From NCBI RefSeq assembly GCF_904846285.1, contig NZ_CAJHAD010000002.1, forward strand, positions 1-64,000: a DNA stretch of 64,000 nt, read 5' to 3'. How positions within the stretch are numbered: the first letter of the stretch is position 1; every line of letters starts with the position of its first letter. The position numbers and the translations under genes are program-made. Positions 17,700 through 26,467 of the stretch are shown here, in pieces. Source of the DNA: Psychrobacter immobilis (GTDB lineage: Bacteria; Pseudomonadota; Gammaproteobacteria; Pseudomonadales; Moraxellaceae). The notes under the pieces were generated by a model that had not been told where the DNA came from, made no database searches, and worked only from the letters and a program-made list of their open reading frames with translations.

Positions 17700-20657
17700 T
17701 TAAACCTTATCATTTTCGTCACGACGTAAACCGTCCTTCCATTCAGGGTGACTATTTGCTTTTTCTACCTCACTGTCCGTTATGTCTGTCGTCACCGTTT
17801 TACCTAAACTATTCTCTGCTGTGGCACTATTTGGATCGGTCTTGTTAAGGCTATGGTTGTGACCCATACGTTCGCTTAAGTGCGATTCTGCATCACGGTG
17901 ACGCGGGTCGAGTGCTTGTGCTTCAGGGTCTGATTCTGCAAAATCGGTTTGTGCCTGAACTTCTTTTATAGTGTCTTGCTCGCTGACCATTTTGACATCG
18001 CCATCGCTCTCATAACCATGGTCAGGATTGGCATCACCGGTTGCTTCTTGTTTATCATCTGCTGCAGGCTCAAGGTTATCAGTCATTGGCTCAGCTGTTT
18101 GCGCAGTATTATCAGCTGCGATGCCGTTTCTTGCTTGTGCATCGTTTTTCAATTGCGCGTAGTCAGTCAGCTTATAGACCGCATTTTCTAAACTGTGCGG
18201 ATTGTGACGTTCTTGTGCTTTAGATAGATGCTTATCGAACACATCGGTCAATAATGAATCATAGCGGATGGCGTTATATTGAATAAGTACTTCAGCCTCT
18301 TCTTCAGTAATATCGCCATTTTGGCTGGCATAGACCACGTGATCTTCAAAGGTCAGACCTTCAAAGTTGTCTTTATGCTCCGCCTTTTTAAACTTCTGCC
18401 ATAAAGGTTCAACGTCAAGCAGCGTTTGATAAGCGTGCTCCATCCGCCCCGTGACATCATCAGGTTCGGTATTGTAATACACCATAGTTTTGAGATAATC
18501 ACGGAATGGATTGGCTTCAAAGTCGTCCATAAAAGTATCGCCCAACTGGCGTTTTAACTCATCGCTGACCGGTGCAAAAATACGACCACTTGGGAAAGTC
18601 ACAAAGCTGACCACACTCGCCGCCATGCGATTTGGGAAGTTGGCAAATAAAGATAAAAAGGCTTCCTGAATGGTATAAAGGCTGTTTTTTAGTGCCACTT
18701 CTGCATGCAAGCGTTCGGCTTTTGACTTAGAGCCATACTGATAAAATTGCAAAATTGCTGTACAGATAAATAGATGCGCGTGAATGTCTGCTAAGCGCCC
18801 AGACAGCATCTCTTTACGTTTTAAATCGCCTGCTAATAAGCCTAAAGACATATCGGCTGTTAGGGCAAAGCCTGCGCTCAAACGGTTGATGTCTTTATAA
18901 TAAGGACGGGTAAAGCTATCGGAAAAGCTTGGCGCATGGCTGCTACCGCCGACATAACCTGCGACAAAGGCTTTGGCACCGCGATTAAAGGTATAGCCCA
19001 AGTGTTTAAAGAATAAATTATCAAACTGCTTGAGCGCGCCTTCTTTATCATCACTTTGTAGCAGTTGTAACTCATCAAATAGATAAGGGTGACAACGCAT
19101 GGCCCCTTGACCAAAAATCATCAACGAGCGCGTTAAGATATTGGCACCCTCAACGGTGATAGAGACAGGAATCGCTTGATAAGGAATCGCTAAAAAGTTA
19201 CGCGGTCCCATTTGCACCGCACGACCACCGACCACATCCATGCCATCATTAATGACTGAACGCATAGTCTCAGTGGCATAGTATTTTGCCATTGCCGTCA
19301 TCACCGATGGCGTCCCGCCTTGGTTTAAGCCACAGGTGACCAAATGACGAAAGGCCTCGAGCATATAAGTGTTACTGGCCATGCGACTGGTGGCATCTTG
19401 CACGCCTTCAAATTTACCGACAGAGATTTTAAATTGCTCACGTACTTTTGCAAAGGCACCAACGGTCAAATAGGTAACTTCACTGGCAGACGTTGATAGC
19501 GCTGGCAAGGAGATACCACGTCCAACGCCCAAACATTCCATCAGCATACGCCAACCGCGACCGGCGTTTTCAACGCCACCGATAATATAATCTAGCGGGA
19601 TAAAGACGTCTTTACCATCAACTGTACCATTCATAAATGGCGAGCCGATTGGATTATGACGCGGACCGGTAACGACGCCTTCATGGCTAGCAGGAACGAG
19701 CGCACAGGTAATACCGTAATCGGTCTTTTTAGGGTCGCCAAGTAAGCCTTCTGGGTCATGCATCTTAAAGGCTAAACCAACGACGGTGGCGATAGGGGCT
19801 AGAGTAATCCAGCGCTTAGAGAAATTCATGCGCAGACCGAGTACTTGCTCGCCTTCATGCATACCATAGCAAACTACACCGGTATCCGGAATAGCGCCGG
19901 CATCGGAGCCTGCTTCAGGACCAGTTAAACCAAAACAAGGAACTTCCTCACCTTTTGCCAAACCAGGCAGCCAGCGTTGTTTTTGTTCATCAGTACCGTA
20001 ATGCATCAGCAGCTCACCAGGACCGAGCGAGTTCGGTACCATACAGGTAACGGCAGCGGTCGGTGAGCGCGAAGCGATTTTACTCATCACCCGACTTTGG
20101 GCATACGAGCTAAATTCCAGTCCGCCATATTCTTTAGGGATGATTAAACCCAAAAAGCCATTGGCTTTAATAAAGCGCCATGCTTCTGGTGACAACTCTT
20201 TATCTTCATGATGGATTTGCCATTCATCAAGCATGGCGCAGAGCACTTCTACTTCATTATCAATAAAGCTTTGCTCTTCTTCTGACAATTTAGGGTACGG
20301 ATATTTGGCAAAGGTATCCCAATCTGGCGCGCCCATAAACAGCTCTTTTTCCCACCAACTGGTACCGGCATCGAGGGCTTCACGTTCGGTATCACTCATG
20401 CTTGGCATCGCACCGCCCAAGGTTTTATAAACAGGCTTGGTAATCAGTGATTGGCGCAGAGGAGTAAATAACAATACTAGGCATAAGAGCGCGATTGGTA
20501 TCCCTAAGATGAGCGACCATGGACTGATAAAAGCAGTGACGAGGACGGTAACAAGGGCCACGACACTACCTGTGACACGCGATAAGGATAATAAAAAGAT
20601 GGCCAAGACCACGGCTAACTGAATGATTATTGCCAAAATAAATAAGCCAATGCCCAT
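17700..20657 (-). CDS. fadE: Acyl-CoA dehydrogenase, FadE type, with long acidic tail
   Basis: A 985-residue protein; E. coli FadE has 814. Two hydrophobic segments at residues 1-70 anchor it to the membrane. The dehydrogenase core follows: ELSPEAWRFIKANGFLGL, PKEYGGLEFS, GLTGPEAGSDAGAI and KRWITLAPIATVVGLA for FAD and acyl-CoA binding, then DVVGGRAVQMGPRN. It catalyses the first step of fatty-acid beta-oxidation, oxidising acyl-CoA to enoyl-CoA. Residues 847-985 are an acidic, Asn/Asp/Glu/Thr-rich tail with no recognisable domain, longer than expected for the family. The gene is monocistronic with a terminator. The tail function is unknown. Confidence 0.93.
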   Translation of the reverse strand: MGIGLFILAIIIQLAVVLAIFLLSLSRVTGSVVALVTVLVTAFISPWSLILGIPIALLCLVLLFTPLRQSLITKPVYKTLGGAMPSMSDTEREALDAGTSWWEKELFMGAPDWDTFAKYPYPKLSEEEQSFIDNEVEVLCAMLDEWQIHHEDKELSPEAWRFIKANGFLGLIIPKEYGGLEFSSYAQSRVMSKIASRSPTAAVTCMVPNSLGPGELLMHYGTDEQKQRWLPGLAKGEEVPCFGLTGPEAGSDAGAIPDTGVVCYGMHEGEQVLGLRMNFSKRWITLAPIATVVGLAFKMHDPEGLLGDPKKTDYGITCALVPASHEGVVTGPRHNPIGSPFMNGTVDGKDVFIPLDYIIGGVENAGRGWRMLMECLGVGRGISLPALSTSASEVTYLTVGAFAKVREQFKISVGKFEGVQDATSRMASNTYMLEAFRHLVTCGLNQGGTPSVMTAMAKYYATETMRSVINDGMDVVGGRAVQMGPRNFLAIPYQAIPVSITVEGANILTRSLMIFGQGAMRCHPYLFDELQLLQSDDKEGALKQFDNLFFKHLGYTFNRGAKAFVAGYVGGSSHAPSFSDSFTRPYYKDINRLSAGFALTADMSLGLLAGDLKRKEMLSGRLADIHAHLFICTAILQFYQYGSKSKAERLHAEVALKNSLYTIQEAFLSLFANFPNRMAASVVSFVTFPSGRIFAPVSDELKRQLGDTFMDDFEANPFRDYLKTMVYYNTEPDDVTGRMEHAYQTLLDVEPLWQKFKKAEHKDNFEGLTFEDHVVYASQNGDITEEEAEVLIQYNAIRYDSLLTDVFDKHLSKAQERHNPHSLENAVYKLTDYAQLKNDAQARNGIAADNTAQTAEPMTDNLEPAADDKQEATGDANPDHGYESDGDVKMVSEQDTIKEVQAQTDFAESDPEAQALDPRHRDAESHLSERMGHNHSLNKTDPNSATAENSLGKTVTTDITDSEVEKANSHPEWKDGLRRDENDKV

Positions 20658-21033
20658 GACTGTCTCCTTTATAACGCTGAATGCACAAGCGTAAAATTTA
20701 AATGAATAAAAAATGATGGAAGAACTCTAATTGTTATTTTATTTTTCCATCAGGTGTTTTATGCGATAAGTTAATGTATACGACAAAATAATTGCCTGTT
20801 TTATACTTCTTTTCTAGCAGTTTCTTAGAGTTAATAAGGGCAAACCTACTGTTAAATAAATCTATCAATAGTAGATTTGCCAATAACTAGTAAGTATACC
20901 GATAACTGTCACAGCAAAAATAAAGTTAACTACTAATATGAAACAGTTGTTTATAAGTATCAATAGCCAAAATGCTACGCTATGTCGATAATATGTATCA
21001 AGATTTGCTTATATAATCAGCGGCTATCGAGCT
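20658..21033. other. Intergenic region between radC and fadE
   Basis: These 376 AT-rich bases lie between two minus-strand genes. They include the fadE upstream region and an imperfect inverted repeat AAATCTA...TAGATTT near 20860-20880. I see no ORF or RNA gene I can support. Confidence 0.55.
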
Positions 21034-21717
21034 TTAGCCAAAAGGTGGCAAGCAGCTCTCGGCATACGAGAGCGTTTCATTACGTCCGACGATGATATGG
21101 TCAACCAGTGACAAATCTATCAAGTCACAAGCATTTTTTAGCTCGTAAGTTAATAAGTTATCTGCTGTTGAAGGGGTGGCATTGGTATGCGGGTGGTTAT
21201 GAGCGACGATAAGTTGACTGGCGGCGTGGCTCAACGCATGCCGTAAGACGTGTTTGATGCAGACCGAACAAGAAGAGATACCGCCGGTAAACAGTATTTC
21301 AAAATTGATTAGATTTAGCGCATTGTCTAAACATAGCACGGCAAACACTTCGCGCTGCTCTCCGCGCAGCTGGGTGCTGATATAGTCTTTAACCATTTGC
21401 GAGCGACCAAGGGCATGACCCGTTTTAAGCTGACTGTCTAAGTAGCGCGTGCCCATCTCAAGCGATGCCAGTATCTGCGCGTATTTGGCAGGACCTATAC
21501 CATGACAAGCTAAAACCGTCTCTTGCGGTGCGGCCAACAGCTCAGCTAAGCTGCCAAACTGCTCTATCAAATGGCGGGCGAGTTCAATGGCGGATTGAGA
21601 CTGGGTGCCCGTCCGCAGGAATATCGCTAATATCTCAGCATCAGATAAATGGGCGGCGCCAAACTTCAGCAGTTTTTCACGCGGTCTATCATCTTCATGC
21701 CAGTCTTTAATTGCCAT
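21034..21717 (-). CDS. radC: RadC/JAB-domain protein
   Basis: A 227-residue protein. An N-terminal helix-hairpin-helix region (LSDAEILAIFLRTGT, then CHGIGPAKYAQI) is followed by a JAB/MPN metalloprotease-like domain with VAHNHPHTNATPSTAD, the HxH-x-Ser-xx-Asp zinc motif. Despite its name, a role for RadC in repair is not established; the JAB fold suggests a metal-dependent hydrolase or nuclease. It is divergent from coaBC, an arrangement also found in E. coli and many other gammaproteobacteria, which supports both calls. Confidence 0.95.
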   Translation of the reverse strand: MAIKDWHEDDRPREKLLKFGAAHLSDAEILAIFLRTGTQSQSAIELARHLIEQFGSLAELLAAPQETVLACHGIGPAKYAQILASLEMGTRYLDSQLKTGHALGRSQMVKDYISTQLRGEQREVFAVLCLDNALNLINFEILFTGGISSCSVCIKHVLRHALSHAASQLIVAHNHPHTNATPSTADNLLTYELKNACDLIDLSLVDHIIVGRNETLSYAESCLPPFG

Positions 21718-21839
21718 TGTTCCTCCTTGAGCAGGGCTAGGTGCCAGATAAGTGAGATAAATCCAAAAATCTTCCCCTAACTTATCGCATAATTGTTACT
21801 ATAAGCGCAATTTTTATCTTCCATTTTTTTATTGATGCC

Positions 21840-23219
21840 ATGCTTATGTCAAATATTGTGCTTGCTATCACTGGCGGTATCGCCGCTTATAAATCTGCTA
21901 TTTTTGCTCGTCTTTTAGTCAAGGCGGGCTTTGATGTGCGCGTCATTATGACCACAGGTGCGCAAGCGTTTATCACGCCACTTACCTTGCAAGCTTTGAC
22001 GGGTAATGAAGTGCATGTCTCATTACTTGATGAGCAAGCAGAAGCGGGAATGGGTCATATTGAGCTTGCCAAATGGGCGGACTTGATTGTGATTGCACCT
22101 GCCTCAGCCAATACTCTGGCACGGCTTGCGATGGGTATGGCAGATGATTTATTGACCACTGTCTGCTTGGCGACGACTGCTCCCGTTATCATTGCGCCAG
22201 CGATGAATCAGCAAATGTGGGCGCATCCGGCGGTGAATTTAAATGTGCAAACCCTGCGCGATATGAATTATCAAATTATCCAACCAGCCAGCGGTGAGCA
22301 GGCGTGCGGTGATGTCGGCGCAGGGCGTTTACCTGAGCCTGAAGAGTTGTTAGCTGAAGTGCTGCTATTTAATGCTATGCAAACCACGCCGCAATTATTA
22401 GCAGGTAAACGCGTGGTGATTACCGCAGGACCAACGGTAGAAGGTATTGATCCGGTGCGCTATTTGTCCAATCACTCTACTGGCAAAATGGGCTTTGCTT
22501 TAGCAAGTGCTTGTGTTGCCGCTGGTGCAGAGGTTGTTTTGATTGCTGGTGGCAAGATTGCCCTGCCAACACCGCTCAATGTCACGCGTATTGATGTCCT
22601 GTCAGCCAAAGATATGTTGATAGCAGCGCAGCAATGCGTCGATGGTACGCATAGTGCGCTACAGTATCTGCCTGAAGAGGACTATGAGCATTCTCACGAT
22701 CATATGCACGACCATGCTCATCAGCATGGCGATTGTGATTGCGGCGAAGAGCATCAACATGAACATGCTGAGATTATCAATGATGGCAGCGTAAAGGTTG
22801 CTGATATCTTCATTGCCACCGCAGCGGTCGCTGATTATCGTACTGAAGAAGCGGCACCGCAAAAAATCAAAAAGACCCAAGATGCTATGACCCTGAGCTT
22901 GGTTAAAAACCCTGATATTTTAGCGACGATTTCACTTGCCCATCCAGAGCTGTTTGTCGTTGGTTTTGCGGCAGAAACGCAAGATGTCGAGCACTATGCA
23001 CGTGGCAAACTGCTATCTAAAGATTTAGATTTAATCGCTTGTAATGATGTCTCACGCGCAGATATTGGTTTTGCCAGTGATGATAATGCCATGCAAGTAT
23101 TTTTCTCAGAGCGTTATGAGCACGATAGCATAATCCTTGAGAAAGCGAGCAAAGATGAGATTGCCGAGCAGTTGGCGACTATTATTGGTGAGACCATTTG
23201 GCAACGTCATCAATCATAA
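21840..23219 (+). CDS. coaBC: CoaBC: phosphopantothenoylcysteine decarboxylase/phosphopantothenate-cysteine ligase, with a His-rich insert
   Basis: A 459-residue bifunctional coenzyme A enzyme (E. coli 406). CoaC domain: GGIAAYKSA at the FMN site, APASANTLARLAMGMADDL, PAMNQQMW at residues 120-127 and the active-site Cys in QACGDVGAGRL. CoaB domain: ITAGPTVEGIDPVRYLSNHSTGKMG, then VADYR and the terminal KNPDIL and VGFAAET motifs. Between them, residues 281-310 form an insert with eleven histidines plus Asp, Glu and two Cys. This is absent from textbook members and may bind metal. Two ATGs (21840, 21846) could serve as start. It is divergent from radC. Confidence 0.95.
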   Translation: MLMSNIVLAITGGIAAYKSAIFARLLVKAGFDVRVIMTTGAQAFITPLTLQALTGNEVHVSLLDEQAEAGMGHIELAKWADLIVIAPASANTLARLAMGMADDLLTTVCLATTAPVIIAPAMNQQMWAHPAVNLNVQTLRDMNYQIIQPASGEQACGDVGAGRLPEPEELLAEVLLFNAMQTTPQLLAGKRVVITAGPTVEGIDPVRYLSNHSTGKMGFALASACVAAGAEVVLIAGGKIALPTPLNVTRIDVLSAKDMLIAAQQCVDGTHSALQYLPEEDYEHSHDHMHDHAHQHGDCDCGEEHQHEHAEIINDGSVKVADIFIATAAVADYRTEEAAPQKIKKTQDAMTLSLVKNPDILATISLAHPELFVVGFAAETQDVEHYARGKLLSKDLDLIACNDVSRADIGFASDDNAMQVFFSERYEHDSIILEKASKDEIAEQLATIIGETIWQRHQS

Positions 23220-23302
23220 CCAATCATAAGAAACCGCCTAGTTATGCTCATTGCACTATTGTCAATATCAGTCGTCAATATCGCTATTAGGTTGTAAGTT
23301 CT

Positions 23303-24094
23303 ATGACAAATATGGCGAATATTGTGGATAGCGATAGCACCCAGACATTATTACTGTTTGCAATTTTTGCGCTAGCATCATTGCTTCACGGCATTAGCGG
23401 ACTGGGTGTAACGTTAGTAACCACCACCGCGCTTGCTAGTATCTATCCGTTACCGCACGCTATTATCTTGGTGATTTTTCCCTCATTATTACTCAATGCC
23501 ATGACTTGGTTGGCGGGTGGCGGGCGTACAGTCTGGCAAAATTTCATTTATTACGGCAGGCGCTATTGGCTATTGGCGTTAACCAGTTTGCTCGGTAGTA
23601 TGCTTGGTGCCAAGCTACTGCTATGGATCGATAGTGCTTATATCTTGTTGGTATTGGCAGCAGTTATTGGTTTTTATGTCGTCAGTAGCTTGCTCGGTAA
23701 GCAAATCCGTCTGCCTAATACCAAGCCTGTACTGATTATCGTTGGACTTAGTGCTGGTATTATTGGCGGTGCGACCAATGCCATGTCGACCATACTAATG
23801 ATGTATTTGTTGTCCGCAAGTGATGATAAAAACACCGTCGCTAAAGTCGGCAATATGTGTTATTTCTTGGGTAAAATTGCCCAAATCATCGTCTTGCGTG
23901 AGCCTATCATGGCACTCAGTAGTGGTGAATGGCAGTTGATTACTTTACTTAGTGTCATGTCTATCGCCGCCCTTTTAGTTGGCATTCGCTTGCGCCGCTA
24001 CTTGCCACAAGCACGCTTTCGCCAGCTTATTTTATTGATTCTTATCGTGCTAGGTATTCGTGTTGGCTGGCAGGGGATAACAGCGTTGCTATAA
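23303..24094 (+). CDS. TSUP-family (TauE/SafE) permease
   Basis: A 263-residue membrane protein with about eight hydrophobic segments. The first TSUP repeat starts at ASLLHGISGLGVTLVTTTAL and the second at GLSAGIIGGATNAMSTILMM with VAKVGNMCYFLGKIAQ. Members are predicted to move sulfite, sulfonate or other small anions outward; the substrate is unknown. It follows coaBC by 83 bases on the same strand and may be partly cotranscribed. It is only distantly like the TSUP gene at 14832: motif spacing differs, so it is not a recent duplicate. Confidence 0.85.
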   Translation: MTNMANIVDSDSTQTLLLFAIFALASLLHGISGLGVTLVTTTALASIYPLPHAIILVIFPSLLLNAMTWLAGGGRTVWQNFIYYGRRYWLLALTSLLGSMLGAKLLLWIDSAYILLVLAAVIGFYVVSSLLGKQIRLPNTKPVLIIVGLSAGIIGGATNAMSTILMMYLLSASDDKNTVAKVGNMCYFLGKIAQIIVLREPIMALSSGEWQLITLLSVMSIAALLVGIRLRRYLPQARFRQLILLILIVLGIRVGWQGITALL

Positions 24095-24113
24095 ATCTAC
24101 CGATTAAGCTAAT

Positions 24114-24320
24114 TTACCGATTGAATAAATTTAACAGTATGGTGGCAACGATACTGATGATAATCATGGTGACGACTGGAAAGTAAACTCTGCTATTGCC
24201 TGAGGTGTGTTTGATATCGCCTGGCATATTGCCTATCCATGAAAACGCATTTGGAAACAGGAGCCAAATAACGCCGATAATAACCAGCAAAATCCCTATA
24301 TCTATCAATATTTTTGCCAT
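24114..24320 (-). CDS. DUF2905 small membrane protein
   Basis: A 68-residue protein with two hydrophobic segments (residues 4-24 and 47-66). The linking loop NMPGDIKHTSGNSRVYFPVV is the DUF2905 signature (PGD-x-G/K..R..fYfP). Function unknown. It lies 57 bases upstream of the histone-deacetylase-like gene on the same strand order but is transcribed after it, so the two may form one unit. Confidence 0.85.
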   Translation of the reverse strand: MAKILIDIGILLVIIGVIWLLFPNAFSWIGNMPGDIKHTSGNSRVYFPVVTMIIISIVATILLNLFNR

Positions 24321-24377
24321 CTACCACCTCACTAACATTGTTATGTCATTTTTTCTTATCTTTCATTTCGCTACACG

Positions 24378-25295
24378 CTACTCATTCAATTCTGCAAAAA
24401 ATAGCTGCTGTGCCAAGCGAAAAGTATTACAGTGCGCTTCAACCACATCTTCGATATCTTCTGAATAGCCGCCGCCCATGACGATAGCGACGGGAATATT
24501 GGCCGCTTTAGCTTGTTGCAAGACATACTCATCACGCGCCTTACAACCCTCTATCGTTAGACTAAGTTTACCCAATTTATCGGTTGCTAACACATCAACA
24601 GCGGACTGATAAAATATCATATCTGGCACGAATTCATGGATTAAGCGCGGCAGCGTAGCCTCTAATATCTTTAAATACTCAACATCACCCGTATCGTTAT
24701 CCAATTCAATATCTAAGTCTGATAGTTGTTTGCGAAAAGGATAATTCTTAGCGCCATGCATACTAAAGACAAAAACGCGCGGCTCATCCGCCATAATACT
24801 AGCGTTGCCGTTACCTTGATGGACGTCTAAATCAACTATTAAGATTCTTTGTGCCTGTCCGCGATTTAACAATAAATTGCTGGCGATACAAACATCATTA
24901 AAAACACAAAATCCCTCGCCATGATCGGCAAAAGCATGATGAGTGCCGCCCGCGATATTCATCGCCACGCCATATTGCTGCGCGTATAACGCACATTCAT
25001 AAGTGGCATGGGCAATATAACGCCCACGCTCTACCAATTCTGGTGTCATCTCAAAGCCAATGGCGCGCGCTTCTTTCCGTGGTAAGGTCTGGGTCTTAAG
25101 CTGCTGCCAATAGTCCGCTGTATGCGTGGTTAAGATTTCCTCTTCGCTTAGACGCTTTGGTGCAAAAAAATTCTCGCTAGTGATAGTACCTTGAGCTAGT
25201 AAGCGCTCAGGAATCATGGTGTATTTTTGCATGGGGAAGCGGTGTTTTTCAGGTACGGAATAACGAAAAATATCAGAGTAGGCAATTTTTAGCAT
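24378..25295 (-). CDS. Histone-deacetylase-family hydrolase (bacterial class)
   Basis: A 305-residue protein of the arginase/deacetylase fold. Active-site elements are in order: GGTHHAFADHGEGFCVFND near residue 116, with the catalytic His pair; VDLDVHQGNGNA near residue 154, with the Asp and His zinc ligands; then FSMHG, QSAVDVLATDKLGKLSLT with the third zinc Asp, and MGGGYS. Bacterial members deacetylate acetylated polyamines, acetoin-related or other small amides rather than histones. The specific substrate here is unknown. Start ATG at 25295 fits the family N-terminus (LKIAYSDIF). Confidence 0.93.
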   Translation of the reverse strand: MLKIAYSDIFRYSVPEKHRFPMQKYTMIPERLLAQGTITSENFFAPKRLSEEEILTTHTADYWQQLKTQTLPRKEARAIGFEMTPELVERGRYIAHATYECALYAQQYGVAMNIAGGTHHAFADHGEGFCVFNDVCIASNLLLNRGQAQRILIVDLDVHQGNGNASIMADEPRVFVFSMHGAKNYPFRKQLSDLDIELDNDTGDVEYLKILEATLPRLIHEFVPDMIFYQSAVDVLATDKLGKLSLTIEGCKARDEYVLQQAKAANIPVAIVMGGGYSEDIEDVVEAHCNTFRLAQQLFFAELNE

Positions 25296-25419
25296 AATAT
25301 TGAAGCATATCTTTTTAAAAGTGATTTAAGGATAGAAGGATAGAGAGGTTTAAGTATTTTGAAAGTAAGGTATTGGTGAGAAAATGTAAGAGCGACAAAT
25401 ATCTAGCTTGCGCAATGGA

Positions 25420-26400
25420 TTACTGAACAAATTGCGTGGGTAAGAAAAAGGTTCGAGCATCTTCTTGCTGATGTAGCGTCATCAGTAAGTCTGGCAATTC
25501 TGCAGCAGGGTTTTGATTATTGACCAAATCACTAAATATCTCGTAAGTCACCGTGGTCATGGCGATGACGCTTTGTAGTAAATGCTCAATGGTGTTTTCA
25601 TCCATACCGACCGCTTCGACATCGATGGCGTTTTTGTAGCGTATCTCGCCATCATTGATGTCCATTTCAAGATTGCCAATCAGCATGTCGTAATTGATTT
25701 GGGTAATCAGTAACATCGCAGCGCTTTGATGGCTTTCGGGTATTAAGAACGGCAAAATACCATAGACTGCCAGTAGGTTGTTGTGTTCTTGCACGCGAAA
25801 TAGGTAGCCGCAGTCGAGCTTTTTATTGCGCATTCTTAAAGACAAATAGTGTGATTGCTGGCTGTCATTATTGTCACTGCTTTTGGGTCGATAATGGTTA
25901 TAATGCCATTGTTGCTCGTCGAAATACTGCTTAAGATAATTGATAATGGGGGTGTCATTCAGCTCATTTTGTTTCGCCATATTGTCAATGTCATTATCAA
26001 AATAAGCGTCAGTATCAGCGCTGCTATCTAACCGACTATCAAGATTGCTACTAAGGCTGCTATAAATGACGTCATCGAAACGGTTATCAAAGCTGTGGTT
26101 GACGTTATGGTTTAAATGATGACTTAAGTCAGGGTTAGAGCCGCTAACATCCGTATCATCGTGGTTATTATCCTTATCCTTATTCTTTTCAGTATCTTTA
26201 GGGCAATTTTCTACACTATCACCCTCATTTTCTGAAGGATGAGGGCTGTTTTTATCCTGTTTTGTTAGATTTAAATCTGAACCCAAATCCAAACCTAAGT
26301 CGTTAGCTATCTTCATATCATCAATAGCAGCCTGTTCAGCTGATACATTAAGCAGCTGTTTTATTCTTTGCCATAAGCTGAGTTTATAAGATTGGCTCAT
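25420..26400 (-). CDS. YbjN-domain protein with long acidic spacer
   Basis: A 326-residue protein. The N-terminus has a short amphipathic segment (LSLWQRIKQLLNVS). Residues of about 35-150 are very rich in Asn, Asp and Ser and low in complexity (25951-26298). From about 150 on there is a YbjN-like domain: SLRMRNKKLDCGYLFRV, LAVYGILPFLIPES, NLEMDINDGEIRYKNAIDVE. YbjN proteins share a type III chaperone-like fold and are described as sensory or stress-linked regulators, without a settled molecular role. The spacer is unusual for the family. It is followed on the same strand by nothing closely spaced and preceded by an unknown gene 67 bases away. Confidence 0.75.
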   Translation of the reverse strand: MSQSYKLSLWQRIKQLLNVSAEQAAIDDMKIANDLGLDLGSDLNLTKQDKNSPHPSENEGDSVENCPKDTEKNKDKDNNHDDTDVSGSNPDLSHHLNHNVNHSFDNRFDDVIYSSLSSNLDSRLDSSADTDAYFDNDIDNMAKQNELNDTPIINYLKQYFDEQQWHYNHYRPKSSDNNDSQQSHYLSLRMRNKKLDCGYLFRVQEHNNLLAVYGILPFLIPESHQSAAMLLITQINYDMLIGNLEMDINDGEIRYKNAIDVEAVGMDENTIEHLLQSVIAMTTVTYEIFSDLVNNQNPAAELPDLLMTLHQQEDARTFFLPTQFVQ

Positions 26401-26467
26401 AGATAGTAGGCTAGCTAATAAAGGGTGGAAGTTTAAAAACTAAATAATAAACCGTACGCTAAAAAAA

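Noticed and set aside
17949..18191. Plus-strand frame inside fadE
   Set aside because: It is antisense to the acidic tail of FadE, with no start site or protein-like pattern.
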